Shown piece after piece: positions 50,799-61,222 of a stretch of 64,000 nucleotides of DNA. The first letter of the stretch is position 1; every line of letters starts with the position of its first letter. The stretch is from Rickettsia akari str. Hartford (GTDB taxonomy: Bacteria > Pseudomonadota > Alphaproteobacteria > Rickettsiales > Rickettsiaceae). The DNA lies in assembly GCF_000018205.1 (NCBI RefSeq), contig NC_009881.1:62001-126000 (forward strand), in the 5' to 3' direction. Under the pieces are notes generated by a model, which searched no databases, was not told the origin of the DNA, and worked only from the letters and a program-made list of their open reading frames with translations. The position numbers and the translations under genes are program-made.

Positions 50799-52178
50799 AT
50801 GCAAATTCAATTGCACTTGTATAACACTCTTAGCCGTACTAAAGAGGTTTTTAATCCTCAAGATCAAGCTAACATAAAAATGTATGTGTGTGGACCGACT
50901 GTTTATGATAATCCTCATATAGGCAATAGTAGATCGGTAGTAGTATATGATTTACTTTATCGTATAGTTATAAAAATATTCGGCAGTAGAGCAGTAAAAT
51001 ATGTACGCAATATTACCGATGTTGACGATAAAATTATTGATAGAGCTGAACTACTTGGCATTACTATTAATGAGTTGACTGATAAAGTTACACAAGAGTT
51101 TCATACAAATATGGCATATTTAGGTTGCATGCTACCGAATATTGAGCCGAAAGCTACAGAGCATATTGATGTAATGATCGAAATAATAGAGCGCTTAATA
51201 GCAAAAGATCATGCATATATTACAGATAATCATGTTTATTTTGATGTTTTATCAGCTCCAAATTATACGGAATTATCTAACCGAAATTTAGAAGAAATGT
51301 TTGAGGGAGTGCGTATAGAAAAGAGCAAAACCAAAAATCATCCACAGGATTTTGTATTATGGAAACCGGCAAAGCCAAATGAATCCACAAATATGAATTT
51401 TGAAAGTCCTTGGGGATTTGGTCGCCCTGGATGGCACATTGAATGTTCAGCCATGAGCTATAAATATTTAGGTGAGAATTTTGATATTCACGGTGGCGGA
51501 GCAGATTTAGTCTTTCCGCATCATACTAATGAAATTGCACAAAGTAGATGTGCTTTTCCGGATTCTACCTATGCTAAATATTGGGTACATAATGGCTTTC
51601 TAACGGTGAATGGTGAGAAAATGAGTAAATCTCTCGGTAATTTTATTACAGTAAGGGATTTAATGGATAAGGACATTTCAGGAGAGGTAGTAAGATTATT
51701 CTTATTAAGTAGCCATTATAGGCGTCCACTTGATTATAATGATAAAGCTATAGAAGATGCTAAGAAGACTTTAGATTATTGGTATAGAGCCATAGAAAAT
51801 ATTAATGTACAAAAAATAGATTTACCTCACAATTTCATGCAAAGCTTACTTGATGACATGAATACGCCGCTTGCCGTTAAAATAATTAATGACTATGCTA
51901 AAGGTGTTTTTATTGCTAAAACTGAAAAAGAAAGACAGCTTAATGCCTCTGTTATTATTACTTGTGCTAATTTTATTGGTTTAATGAATCAGACTCCCCA
52001 TGAGTGGTTTAATAGCGGTGTAGATTCACTCTATATAAATGAGCTTGTAAATAAGCGTTTGGAAGCAAAAAAACAAAAAAATTGGTTATTAGCCGATCAA
52101 ATTCGTAACCAGTTATTAGAGGGAAAAATAATTCTAGAAGATAAATCTGATGGTACCACTATTTGGCGAAAAGAATAA
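50799..52178 (+). CDS. cysS: Cysteinyl-tRNA synthetase
   Basis: Charges tRNA-Cys. Class I motifs are clear: HIGN at residues 40-43 after the zinc ligand C31 ([16 protein letters not shown]), the zinc-site stretch [11 protein letters not shown], and KMSKSLGNF near 272. 459 residues is standard. It diverges from sca2, with a 172-bp AT-rich intergenic region that must hold both promoters. Followed by a palindromic repeat rather than by an operon partner. Confidence 0.98.
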
Positions 52179-52230
52179 AAGCTTGTAAATTATGCAATAT
52201 ACTTATATAGTTTGCAGGCCTATTGTAGAA

Positions 52231-52324
52231 CGTCATTGCGAGGAAATTGTGTAAAATAATTGACGCAGCAATCTCAGGATATTGGATGAGATTGCCGTGC
52301 AGTCTACTGCTGCTCACAATGACG
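52231..52324. repeat. Rickettsia palindromic element, 'GCGAGGAG' type
   Basis: CGTCATTGCGAGGAAATTG at the left and GCTCACAATGACG at the right; inside, GCAATCTCAGGATATTGG and GAGATTGC are inverted. Located between cysS and rpsB. Confidence 0.7.
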
Positions 52325-52374
52325 ATTAAGCAAAAAATTCGCACGTAAGATATATGTTAGTTCATGTATAGAGC

Positions 52375-52459
52375 TGTCATGCTAGTTCCTTGATCACGGC
52401 ATCTAGTAAATATATGGTAATAGGTTGTTTTTGGATCCTGTTGTCAAGCCACGGGATGA
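52375..52459. repeat. Worn palindromic element, 'CCGTGG' type
   Basis: GCTGTCATGCTAGTTCC then TTGATCACGGCATC at the left, GGATCCTGTTGTCAAGCC and ACGGGATGA at the right. It lies 56 bp before the rpsB ATG and may overlap its promoter region. Confidence 0.6.
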
Positions 52460-52514
52460 AAAATATACACAATATCTTACGGAGGTATAAACTAACAATC
52501 AGGAGAATTTAAAA

Positions 52515-53402
52515 ATGTCAAACATATCATCTGTTAACATTAAAGAATTATTGGATGCAGGAGTGCATTTCGGTCATAAGACCTCACGTTGGAATCCTAA
52601 AATGGCATCTTATATATATGGTGAACGTGATGATGTTCATATAATCGATTTAAGACAAAGCGCCGCTTTAATGAGTGTTGCTTTGAATGCAATATATGAA
52701 ACCGTAAAAAAAGACGGTAAAGTATTATTTGTAAGTACTAAAATACAGGCTAGTGATATTATAGCGGAATACGCCGAAAAATGCGGACAATATTACGTAA
52801 ATCATAGATGGCTTGGCGGTATGCTAACTAACTGGAAAACTATTGCGGGTTCAATAGAGAAACTAAATAAGTTAGAAAAAACCTTAGAAAATGCAGAAGC
52901 ACTTATAGGTTATACTAAGAAAGAGATACTCGATATGAGCCGTAAGAAAGAGAAGTTACTTCTATCTCTTGCTGGTATTAGAAATCTTAATTCTAAACCT
53001 GATCTTCTAGTAGTGATTGATACTAATAAAGAGCATATCGCAATTAATGAAGCAGTAAAGCTGAATGTGCCTATAGTTGCAGTAGTAGATACTAATTCTA
53101 ATCCTGATAATGTAGATTATCCGATTCCGGGTAATGACGATTCTATAAGGTCAATAAGACTTTATTGCCGTTTATTTGCAGATGCAGCATTACAAGGACT
53201 TGAAGAATCAATGAAAGCTTCAGGGGTTGATATGGGCGCTATGCATGAGCATACAGATAATGCGTTAATTTCTAAAAATGTTTCTAAATTAAAACAAGCT
53301 AAAAAATTCTCTAAAACAAAAAATATTGATGAAGAGACAAATACAGAATTTGAGCAAGCATTAAATGATACCGATGAAAATAAAAATGCTGATAATGCAT
53401 AA
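52515..53402 (+). CDS. rpsB: 30S ribosomal protein S2
   Basis: Late-assembly protein of the small subunit. The N-terminal [19 protein letters not shown] and [14 protein letters not shown] motifs are typical, as is [16 protein letters not shown] near residue 200. 295 residues is longer than the usual 240-260 because of a charged C-terminal tail (about 245-295, Lys/Asn/Glu-rich), seen in other Rickettsia too. AGGAG lies 8 bp before the ATG. tsf follows, but a palindromic repeat has entered the gap. Confidence 0.98.
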   Translation: MSNISSVNIKELLDAGVHFGHKTSRWNPKMASYIYGERDDVHIIDLRQSAALMSVALNAIYETVKKDGKVLFVSTKIQASDIIAEYAEKCGQYYVNHRWLGGMLTNWKTIAGSIEKLNKLEKTLENAEALIGYTKKEILDMSRKKEKLLLSLAGIRNLNSKPDLLVVIDTNKEHIAINEAVKLNVPIVAVVDTNSNPDNVDYPIPGNDDSIRSIRLYCRLFADAALQGLEESMKASGVDMGAMHEHTDNALISKNVSKLKQAKKFSKTKNIDEETNTEFEQALNDTDENKNADNA

Positions 53403-53433
53403 ATGTTGTTGTATGGATTGAAGAACCTACTCG

Positions 53434-53565
53434 ATGTCATCCCTGCGTAGGCTGGAATCCAGAAAAATAGTGTTAATATTAATATAGACGCTATATAATT
53501 TTATAGAATAAAAGATAGAAATTTTTATCTGTTTTACTGGATTCCCGCTTTCGCGGGAATGACAT
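53434..53565. repeat. Rickettsia palindromic element, 'GGGAATGAC' type, inside rpsB-tsf
   Basis: ATGTCATCCCTGCGTAGGC and GGAATCCAG at the left are answered by CTGGATTCC and CGCTTTCGCGGGAATGACAT at the right. It lies between rpsB and tsf, which form one operon in most bacteria, so it would be transcribed as a long hairpin in that mRNA. Confidence 0.85.
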
Positions 53566-53645
53566 AAAGAGCGATTTCCATAGTTCAGACGATTAGGTAT
53601 ATACAAACCACAAGCCAAATATAATAATTAAGGAGAAAGTAAGGT

Positions 53646-54575
53646 ATGAGTGAAATAAATATAAGTGCTGCAGCGGTTAAAGAATTAAGAGAAAAAACAG
53701 GTGCAGGTATGATGGACTGCAAAAAAGCATTAATAGAAACCAGCGGTAATTTTGAAGAAGCTATAGATTTTTTGCGTAAGAAAGGCTTAGCTGTAGCAGC
53801 AAAAAAAGCCGGACGTATTGCTGCTGAAGGTTTAACGGCTGTAAAAGTTGATGGGCTTACCGGAGTGGTGGTTGAAGTCAATTCCGAAACGGATTTTGTT
53901 GCTAGAAATGCGCGATTTCAGGATTTAGCTAAGGATATTGCAAACCTTGCAGTAATTGCAAAAAATATAGACACGCTAAAAACATCTAAAATGCAAAGCG
54001 GTAAATCAGTTGAAGAAGAGATTATAGCAAATATCGCGACAATAGGTGAAAATTTAGCATTACGTCGTATGGATATATTAGAGATATCCGAAGGAGCAAT
54101 CGGTTCGTACGTACATAATGAAGTTGTACCGAATCTAGGCAAAATTTCCGTATTAGTAGGTCTTGTGTCTAATGCAAAAGATAAAGCAAAGCTAGAAGCT
54201 TTAGCTAAACAAATTGCTGTTCATGTAGCAGGAAATAACCCACAAAGTATAGATGATTCAAGCTTGGATCAAGCACTCGTAGAGCGTGAGAGAAAAGTAT
54301 TTTTTGAGAAATCTAAAGAAGAAGGAAAGCCTGATAATATTATAGAAAAAATGGTAGAGGGTAGAATACGTAAATTCTTCTCTGAAGTTGTATTGCTTCA
54401 GCAAAATTTTTTATTTGATCCTAAACTTACTGTTGCGGAAGTAATTAAAAATGCTGAACAAGAACTCGGTGCAGAAATTAAAATCGCCAAATTTATTAGA
54501 TACGAACTTGGTGAAGGTATAGAACACGAAGAAAAAAACTTTGTCGATGAAGTAGCTGCTATTACGCGAAGTTAA
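53646..54575 (+). CDS. tsf: Elongation factor Ts
   Basis: Exchanges GDP for GTP on EF-Tu. The N-terminal UBA-like domain has [18 protein letters not shown] (residues 12-29). The core holds [13 protein letters not shown] and [12 protein letters not shown] motifs. 309 residues is normal for alphaproteobacteria. A strong GGAG ribosome site precedes the ATG. It is followed by about 330 bp of palindromic repeats with no terminator obvious. Confidence 0.98.
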   Translation: MSEINISAAAVKELREKTGAGMMDCKKALIETSGNFEEAIDFLRKKGLAVAAKKAGRIAAEGLTAVKVDGLTGVVVEVNSETDFVARNARFQDLAKDIANLAVIAKNIDTLKTSKMQSGKSVEEEIIANIATIGENLALRRMDILEISEGAIGSYVHNEVVPNLGKISVLVGLVSNAKDKAKLEALAKQIAVHVAGNNPQSIDDSSLDQALVERERKVFFEKSKEEGKPDNIIEKMVEGRIRKFFSEVVLLQQNFLFDPKLTVAEVIKNAEQELGAEIKIAKFIRYELGEGIEHEEKNFVDEVAAITRS

Positions 54576-54596
54576 GTGGTTTGTTTCATAGATTCA

Positions 54597-54790
54597 ATGT
54601 CATTCCCACTTGGATACCAAGTCATCATTGCGAGCATGCGTTGTTGTGCAGACACAATTCCATCCTATCATCCCGCGAAGATAAAAGCTGGAATCCAGTA
54701 ATTAGGAAGTACAAATATAACAAGTTTTAAAATTAAAAGCTTGCTTTACCTCGCTTTTGTCTAGATTCCGGCTTTCGCGGGAATGACATC
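54597..54790. repeat. Composite palindromic elements after tsf
   Basis: Left arm AATGTCATTCCCACTTGG, an inserted third-type scrap (GTCATCATTGCGAGC), then GCTGGAATCCAG. The right arm is TAGATTCCGGCTTTCG followed by CGGGAATGACAT. At least two families are mixed here. Confidence 0.65.
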
Positions 54791-54916
54791 GAGTAGGTTT
54801 GCAAGCCATGCAATAAAGCTTATAGTTGCCCATAATGATGATTTTTGGTTCATACAACAAATCTCTACTGTGGTGTGGATAACATCTAGTACTTTTTGAA
54901 TTCACTCAGTGTCTCG

Positions 54917-55912
54917 TTAATCTCCTAAAAGTTCTATAGTAAATTCGCGTTCTAGGTGCTGTATGTTTACACCACCTGCATTTTGTTGTACTAGTTTATT
55001 TCAATACTTATAGTATCCGCTACTTACTGGTATGGAATATAATTTACCATTATAAACAGTTAATGCTGGATACCGTTGGTTCTCAAAAATTATAGGAGTA
55101 TTGGGTAACGATGATAGCCATTTTAATTTTCCGTCTCTATCATAACTTATCTTTAAGATGAGCAGAATCAAAATTTTCCCCATCTGAATCTTTTAAAACT
55201 AGCGAAAGATCAAAAGTTTCTCCTGTGTCTTGTGTAGTGTCATGTAGCATAATTCTTCTGAATGCTGTATAAACTTAAATACAAGCTTATTATTGAAGAC
55301 TGCTGCCAAATGCGATACCGTATTTATAACCCATCTTCATGTTTAAATTTCATTGTAATAATCTTACGCTCAGTAGGTTCAGAAAATATAAATTTTTCTT
55401 TGCCGTCTTTAGTGAACTCGCTGTCCTAGTACTGCTACTTTATCCGTAGTTAACTTATAATCAGTCAAAAGAATTTTAGCACCGGTTTTTTCATCTTCTA
55501 AAATTTGTTTTCTTCATTTTTAAACTTTTTATATTTTAGAACTATGAGAAACTTGCTCAGCAAAATCTAAAGATTCAGTGGTACTAGTAAGTACTGTGAG
55601 GAGTAGGATTCCTTGCTATATAGGTTGTTTTACTTTCAGGATTGGTACCTAAAACTTCTATTTTCCTGTATTTATCTTATAAGCATTTACCAAAATTTTA
55701 CTGTCGGCAGTTGTAACTTTTAGCACCACTTCCACTGCTTTATAGAATACATAAGCGGTAATTATTATTACGGCTCCTAAAAATTCGCCCTCTCCACTAT
55801 CAGATGAATTTTTGTATTTTTGTCTTCTTTCTCTTGCCTCGATTTGATCTGTTGCCTGTTTATTTACAATTTGACGTATAGTATCCGGATCTTGCATAAT
55901 TATATCCTTCAT
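54917..55912 (-). pseudogene. Broken membrane-protein gene of unknown function
   Basis: The intact front (ATG 55912 to stop 55658, 84 codons) reads MKDIIMQDPDTIRQIVNKQA, a basic stretch, one membrane helix (FLGAVIIITAYVFYKAVEVV) and VTTADSKILVNAYKINTGK. Past the stop, shifting frames continue: IEVLGTNPESKTTYIARNP, ILEDEKTGAKILLTDYKLT, YMTLHKTQEKLLIF and a longer open part with YDRDGKLKWLSSLPNTPII. The last part is GGVNIQHLEREFTIELLGD before the stop at 54917. So the ancestor was a protein of about 330 residues with one membrane anchor and a repetitive beta-rich outer part. No family is recognised. Confidence 0.6.
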
Positions 55913-55993
55913 GATTAAATAGCTATTTAATCATATAACAATCAAAAGTTAAATTTTATTTTTGAAAATTCTACTTTTATTAACTAACCTTAG

Positions 55994-57250
55994 CTATGGC
56001 AGAAACTTCGTAATGACCTTTAAATATTCATCTAGGACTTTTTGGTTATTCTCAACAAATTTAAAAGCTTTTTCACGATAAGCTTTAAGTTCTAGAGAAT
56101 TATTAGGGTTAAGGAGATATGTTAGTTTGGTGAGTAAATCTTCACCATTTTTGATTTGGATAGCTGCTTCATTTTGCAGTACGCCTTTAGCGATATCGGT
56201 GTTTTTACTCATATCGGGACCGAATATAATACAATTAGAGAAATATGCCGCTTCTAAAATATTATGTCCGCCTTGTTTAAAAGAACCGCCGATAAAAGAA
56301 ATTGTAGCTACGGAAAAAAATAATCCCATTTCGCCGAATCTATCAACTATATAAATATCATTGCTTAAAACAGGTAAATCATTTTGTGACTTAGCGGTGG
56401 CGGATAAATTATGTGATTTACAATTATCGATAATGGATTTAACTCGCTCGGGATGTCTTGGAATTAGGATAATATAGCAATCTAAACACTGCTCTTGTAG
56501 GTTTTTGATTATTGGTAAAATCACCTCTTCATCTTCATGGTGAGTGCTAGCAAATACCAACACTTGTCTATTGTCTAAATGTGAGATTAATTTTGATAAC
56601 TCTTCTTGATTCACTGGAAGTTTTTCATTGGCAAATTTAATATTGCCTAAATTAATTGCATCTGATACGCCAAGTTCATTGAATTTTTGTAAGTCACGCT
56701 CGCTTTGCACAATAATTTTACTAAAATGTTTGATGATAAGCTGAAAGAAGCTTTTTCTTTTTAGCCAAGCTTTAAATGATTTATCGGAAATACGTGCATT
56801 AACTAACAGCAATTTAAACTGCCTTGCTCCTTCATTAATAGTACACGGCCATAATTCCGATTCTATAAAAATACCTAAATTAGGTTGCCAATTTTTTAAA
56901 AATTTTCGAGTAAAAATAATATTATCTATCGGTAAAAATTGGTGAACTGCTATTTTAGGTAATTTGGCAGTTAATATTTTAGCGGAGCTGTTAGTCCAAG
57001 AAGTTACTAAAAAACGAATTTTAGGATAGCGTTTACTTATATTATATATTAATGTTAAAGCTGCCATAGACTCACCGACGCTAGCTGCATGGATCCATAT
57101 TAAGAAGGAGTTGTCTTGTCGATACTTACCTATAGCAAAACGTTCTTGGATGCGTCTTATATCTTCTTTACCTATTAATAAGCGTATAATAATTATGATA
57201 AAATAAACAGGCAATAATATAAAGCTTAAAGCATAATATAATAACATCAT
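55994..57250 (-). CDS. waaA: 3-deoxy-D-manno-octulosonic acid (Kdo) transferase
   Basis: GT30 glycosyltransferase that links Kdo to lipid IVA at the cytoplasmic face of the inner membrane. The 418 residues have an N-terminal membrane segment (about 4-24), then the family motif LIWIHAASVGESMAALTLI with the catalytic Glu. ESELWPCTINEGARQ, FASTHHEDEEV and FIGGSFKQGGHNILEAAY follow. It overlaps the acyltransferase gene upstream by ATGA. KdsA at 16.8 kb makes the sugar precursor. Whether it adds one, two or more Kdo residues cannot be told. Confidence 0.95.
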   Translation of the reverse strand: MMLLYYALSFILLPVYFIIIIIRLLIGKEDIRRIQERFAIGKYRQDNSFLIWIHAASVGESMAALTLIYNISKRYPKIRFLVTSWTNSSAKILTAKLPKIAVHQFLPIDNIIFTRKFLKNWQPNLGIFIESELWPCTINEGARQFKLLLVNARISDKSFKAWLKRKSFFQLIIKHFSKIIVQSERDLQKFNELGVSDAINLGNIKFANEKLPVNQEELSKLISHLDNRQVLVFASTHHEDEEVILPIIKNLQEQCLDCYIILIPRHPERVKSIIDNCKSHNLSATAKSQNDLPVLSNDIYIVDRFGEMGLFFSVATISFIGGSFKQGGHNILEAAYFSNCIIFGPDMSKNTDIAKGVLQNEAAIQIKNGEDLLTKLTYLLNPNNSLELKAYREKAFKFVENNQKVLDEYLKVITKFLP

Positions 57251-57903
57251 TTCTTTAAGCTCTCTGTTAAGCTTGTTAGTTGTTGTTCAAGGCTTATATG
57301 GTTTTGTATTTTATCATTTGTGAGTTCTAAAGGTGAGCCAACTATGATTTTAATGATACCAAACGGTAGGGGTATTATTAATTTATCCCAACTTTTTAAC
57401 CTGAAACATCTAGAAGTGGAACTGACTATAGGCATAAGTTTTTTGTTATATCTATAAGCAATTTCGGTAATGCCGCTATTTACTTTATATATCGGTCCTT
57501 TAGGACCGTCCGGTGTGACTATTATATTTGCACCTTGAGATAACTTACTTATAATATTACGTAAAGCTCCAATTGGATTTCTATTAGTAGAACCTACTAT
57601 CACTCTGCAACCGAATTTTTCTACTAAATTGTTTAAAATTGCACCGTCTAAATGCGGTGATATTAATGCATAGATATTTCTATGTCCTATAAACATAGCC
57701 GGACTTAAGGCAAGCATATTATGCCAAAATGCAAAGATTACCCCTTGTTCGTTGAGGAATTTTTCCTTATTGCCGTTATCGTAAAAAATAAATTTTTGTT
57801 TTGATGTAAAATAAACAAAAAGCAAATACCAATATAGTATAATAGTAATTATACTAAGTACGTATTTATTATTTTTTAAAAATTTTTTAAAAACTTTCCG
57901 CAT
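57247..57903 (-). CDS. DUF374 lysophospholipid acyltransferase-like protein
   Basis: Predicted membrane-bound acyltransferase of the LPLAT/DUF374 group, possibly acting in lipid A or phospholipid synthesis. The 218 residues have one membrane helix (about 12-32), the family motif IFAFWHNMLAL (with His), ISPHLDGA, GSTNRNPIGALR and IVTPDGPKGP. Start set at 57903; an earlier ATG at 57924 lies at the edge of a palindromic repeat and its extra seven residues are repeat flank. It ends by overlapping waaA (ATGA), so the two work as an operon. Confidence 0.82.
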   Translation of the reverse strand: MRKVFKKFLKNNKYVLSIITIILYWYLLFVYFTSKQKFIFYDNGNKEKFLNEQGVIFAFWHNMLALSPAMFIGHRNIYALISPHLDGAILNNLVEKFGCRVIVGSTNRNPIGALRNIISKLSQGANIIVTPDGPKGPIYKVNSGITEIAYRYNKKLMPIVSSTSRCFRLKSWDKLIIPLPFGIIKIIVGSPLELTNDKIQNHISLEQQLTSLTESLKK

Positions 57904-57918
57904 GATGTGTTTTGCAGA

Positions 57919-58011
57919 TGTCATACCGCGGCTTGAATGCGGTATCCATATAAAGATTTACATTGTTAATATTATTTTTTTTAGATACCGCGGTCAAGCT
58001 GCGGTATGACA
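57919..58011. repeat. Near-perfect palindromic element, 'CCGCGG' variant
   Basis: TGTCATACCGCGGCTTGAATGCGGTAT... at the left (57919-57945) is answered by ATACCGCGGTCAAGCTGCGGTATGACA at the right (57985-58011), as almost exact inverse. It separates aatA from the acyltransferase-waaA pair. Confidence 0.85.
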
Positions 58012-58020
58012 AGCTTAGTA

Positions 58021-59220
58021 CTATAAAGCATTACAAGCTCTCTCAATTCTCATACAAGCTTCTTCTATCTCTTCCATAGAAGTAGAATAAGAGATTCTAA
58101 AATAACCCTCTAATCCGAAAGCGATACCGGGTACCACTGCAACTTTTGCTTCTTCAAGTAAATATTCGGCAAAATCATTACTATTGCTAATTATTTTTCC
58201 TGACCTAGTTTTATGCCCCAATATTTTATCGCATTTAACAAATAAGTAAAACGCACCTTCCGGCTTATAGCACTCAAAATATTTTACTCTTTTCAAAATT
58301 GATAAAGCAAAATCACGCTTTTTTTGAAAATTTAAGGCATTAGGCTTTATATAATCTTGAGGACCGTTTAATGCTTCAATAGCAGCCATTTGACTTATTG
58401 AACAAGGGTTTGAAGTACTTTGAGACTGAATAATAGTCATTGCTTTAATTAAAGTTTTAGAGCCCACGCCGTAGCCTATACGCCAACCTGTCATAGAATA
58501 AGCTTTAGATACTCCGTTTACGGTAAATATTCTCTCTTTTAAATCAGGTGCTATTTGGGCTAATGTATAAAATTTAAAATCATCAAAAATAATATGTTCA
58601 TAAATATCATCGGACATTACGTTCACATGAGGATATTTTCTTAAAACTTTAGCAATATTTTCTAGCTCTTCAAAGTTATAGCTTGCACCTGTTGGATTAC
58701 TAGGTGAGTTAATAATAAGCCATTTAGTTTTATCCGTAATTGAACGTTCTAAAGCTTCTGCACTTAATTTAAAGTTATGTTCAATTCCGCAATTTACAAA
58801 AACAGGTGTACCTGTGCTAAGTGCAACTATATCAGGATATGAAACCCAATAGGGTGCTGGAATAATTACCTCATGCCCTTTATCTAAGGATGCCATAAAT
58901 AAATTATATATAACTTGTTTACCGCCGGTACTTACTATTATTTCATCAAGTTCGTAATCTATACTATTTTCACGTTTGAATTTGTCTTTTATTGCTTGCT
59001 TTAAAAGAGGCATACCCTCAACGTTAGTATATTTAGTAAAGCCGTCTTGAATCGCTTTAATCGCCGCTTCCTTAATATTGTCAGGTGTATCAAAATCAGG
59101 CTCACCTGCACCAAGTGCAATAATATCAATTCCCGATTTTTTAAGTTCAAGGGTTTTCTTTACAACTGCAAGGGTTGGTGACGGCTTTATAGAATTTAGC
59201 CTTGTAGAAATAATTGACAT
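58021..59220 (-). CDS. aatA: Aspartate aminotransferase (class I)
   Basis: PLP enzyme exchanging amino groups between aspartate and 2-oxoglutarate; some homologues also act on prephenate. The PLP lysine is K239 in NGVSKAYSMTGWRIGYG. N175 in INSPSNPTGA and the Asp near 205 in VMSDDIYEH bind the cofactor. GYFRISYSTS near the end carries the substrate-binding Arg. 399 residues matches the Rickettsia AatA. It is alone on the minus strand, with palindromic repeats on both sides. Confidence 0.95.
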   Translation of the reverse strand: MSIISTRLNSIKPSPTLAVVKKTLELKKSGIDIIALGAGEPDFDTPDNIKEAAIKAIQDGFTKYTNVEGMPLLKQAIKDKFKRENSIDYELDEIIVSTGGKQVIYNLFMASLDKGHEVIIPAPYWVSYPDIVALSTGTPVFVNCGIEHNFKLSAEALERSITDKTKWLIINSPSNPTGASYNFEELENIAKVLRKYPHVNVMSDDIYEHIIFDDFKFYTLAQIAPDLKERIFTVNGVSKAYSMTGWRIGYGVGSKTLIKAMTIIQSQSTSNPCSISQMAAIEALNGPQDYIKPNALNFQKKRDFALSILKRVKYFECYKPEGAFYLFVKCDKILGHKTRSGKIISNSNDFAEYLLEEAKVAVVPGIAFGLEGYFRISYSTSMEEIEEACMRIERACNAL

Positions 59221-59251
59221 AATTTTGAGTCCGTATTAATGAGGTAGTTTG

Positions 59252-59328
59252 ATGTCATTCCTGCGACAGCAGGAATCCAGAGTAAAGCGAGTTAAAGTAC
59301 TGGATGCCCGCTTCCTCGGGAATGACAT
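59252..59328. repeat. Short Rickettsia palindromic element
   Basis: ATGTCATTCCTGCGACAGCAGG and AATCCAG at the left, CTGGATGCCCG and CCTCGGGAATGACAT at the right; a compact copy with a short centre, between aatA and the divergent TPR-methyltransferase gene. Confidence 0.8.
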
Positions 59329-59438
59329 TAATAACAAGCGATAATACAGCAATTTTAATCGCAATAAAATTATTTTATTTAAAAATTTATCAAGATATGC
59401 TTTATTATACTCAGTAATATTAATTTAGTAATTAAACT

Positions 59439-60443
59439 ATGCTCGGTAAAATAAAAGAAAAAATCAAACCCTATTGCTTAACTATAATAAATATACCGAA
59501 TTTTATTAAGAATAAAATTTTAGAATTTAGAAATTATATAAGTGATTGTAAATATAAATTTTCTCATTTAGCCGAAACTAATTATCAGCTTGGACTTGAT
59601 CATTTATATAGAGGTAATTTAAATGATGCATTGCTTAGGTTTAAACTAGTCGATAAATTTTTTAATCCTAATGATTCTAAAGTATATTATCAACTCGGAT
59701 TGGTTTATTTTTTAAAAAATAATTACAGACAAGCTATAGAATATTTAGAACAATCTAATGAACAATATAAAGCTATATTTATAAATTTTTTGAAAAATTA
59801 TAACGATATTACTGAAATACCTCAAGAAATTTGGAAAAAATATCATGATTTAACTGCACAATATTATCCTACTATTTTTAATAACGATAAAAATATCCAT
59901 CTCCCGTATAGGTTTGTTAATGATACACTCAAGCAGATATCTGATTTACCGGATAATTATTCTATTTTAGAACTTGGAAGTAATATAGGGCTGGTAGGTT
60001 ATGAAATACAAAAACATTTTCCAGAAAGTTTTACTTTAACCGGTGTAGAAATTTCTACTTTAATGAATGATTTACAAGAAACATATTACCCGAACACTAA
60101 AATTTACGATCAAATATATAATATTGCTATCGATGAATTTTTAAAACAAAACTCTAATAAATTTGATATTATTTTTAGTTTTTGCGGATTATCGTTTACT
60201 AACAATTTAATAGAATATTTTAATTTAATATACTCATCTCTTAGTGAACAAGGGTATTTTGCCCTGTGTTTACCGAACGCAGTGAAGACGCAATTCTCAG
60301 TAAAACGCAAAGAATTTATTTTTAACTTGAATGAAATAAATAATTTTTTACAAAAAAATAATTTTACTATATTCACTTCGGAAGAAATAATACTAGCGGA
60401 AAACAATAAATATAGTATTATTGTTTGTAAGAAAATAACATAA
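59439..60443 (+). CDS. TPR-repeat protein with methyltransferase domain
   Basis: The 334-residue protein joins two parts. Residues about 45-120 hold two tetratricopeptide-like repeats ([20 protein letters not shown], then [21 protein letters not shown]). Residues about 140-334 form a class I methyltransferase with motif [16 protein letters not shown] near 176-190, an acidic end of strand two (GVEIS), and a later [10 protein letters not shown]. The fold resembles predicted TPR-containing methyltransferases of alphaproteobacteria. It starts a run with mlaA (5-bp gap) and mlaC, so it may modify an envelope component or transport protein; that is inference. Substrate unknown. Confidence 0.75.
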   Translation: MLGKIKEKIKPYCLTIINIPNFIKNKILEFRNYISDCKYKFSHLAETNYQLGLDHLYRGNLNDALLRFKLVDKFFNPNDSKVYYQLGLVYFLKNNYRQAIEYLEQSNEQYKAIFINFLKNYNDITEIPQEIWKKYHDLTAQYYPTIFNNDKNIHLPYRFVNDTLKQISDLPDNYSILELGSNIGLVGYEIQKHFPESFTLTGVEISTLMNDLQETYYPNTKIYDQIYNIAIDEFLKQNSNKFDIIFSFCGLSFTNNLIEYFNLIYSSLSEQGYFALCLPNAVKTQFSVKRKEFIFNLNEINNFLQKNNFTIFTSEEIILAENNKYSIIVCKKIT

Positions 60444-60447
60444 ATCA

Positions 60448-61203
60448 ATGAGAATTTTAATTATACTATTTATTATACTATGCTCATTATTCGTAAGAGC
60501 TGATTTTGAATATGTTGATAATGAAATATATAACTATAATGGTGGAAGAAATGAAAACGGTTGCTTGGACGTTTATGATCCATACGAAAAATTTAACCGT
60601 AAAGTGTTTGCATTTAATTCTGTAGTAGATCATATAATATTGCGTCCTTTAGCTATAGGTTATAAGAATATAACGAATGATTACGTAAAAGCACGCGTTA
60701 ATAGTTTCGTCAGTAATGTCGATACACCGCTTACGGCAGTAAATTACGGGCTTCAGTTAAATTACGATAAAACTATGAAAAGCGTTTGGCGGTTTCTCAT
60801 TAATACGACGCTTGGCATAGGCGGTTTATTTGATGTTGCAGGTAAAGTAGGTTTGTCGTCTGAACGTCAAACTTTCGGTAGTACCCTTGCATATTATGGA
60901 GTTGCCCCAGGTCCTTATTTAGTATTGCCGATAATCGGTAGTACTAACGCAAGAGATATGACAGATTCGGTAGTTACTAATTATGCTCTTAACCCATTAA
61001 TGTACTATACTCATCATGATTTTGACTTAGGCGTACTAGCAGTTAGTAAAATAAACGATCGATATGTGGTATTACCGTTTAGTGATTATGTGATGAAGAA
61101 TTCTACCGATCCTTATGTGGCTATTAGATCAGCATTACATCGTGTTCGTGAAGCATCGGTTCAATATCCTGAAAATTTTAAATGTCCTAAACCCAAGAAT
61201 TAA
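60448..61203 (+). CDS. mlaA: MlaA (VacJ) family outer-membrane lipid-asymmetry protein
   Basis: Removes misplaced phospholipids from the outer leaflet of the outer membrane and passes them to MlaC. The family motif VYDPYEKFNRKVFAFNS is at about 42-58, and GGLFDVAGKVGL and PYLVLPIIGSTNARD are typical. 251 residues is normal. MlaA is usually a lipoprotein, but the N-terminal hydrophobic segment (about 3-16) has its only Cys preceded by IIL, a poor lipobox. It starts 5 bp after the methyltransferase gene and is followed 19 bp later by mlaC. Confidence 0.93.
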   Translation: MRILIILFIILCSLFVRADFEYVDNEIYNYNGGRNENGCLDVYDPYEKFNRKVFAFNSVVDHIILRPLAIGYKNITNDYVKARVNSFVSNVDTPLTAVNYGLQLNYDKTMKSVWRFLINTTLGIGGLFDVAGKVGLSSERQTFGSTLAYYGVAPGPYLVLPIIGSTNARDMTDSVVTNYALNPLMYYTHHDFDLGVLAVSKINDRYVVLPFSDYVMKNSTDPYVAIRSALHRVREASVQYPENFKCPKPKN

Positions 61204-61222
61204 TTAAATTAACGAGGATTAT

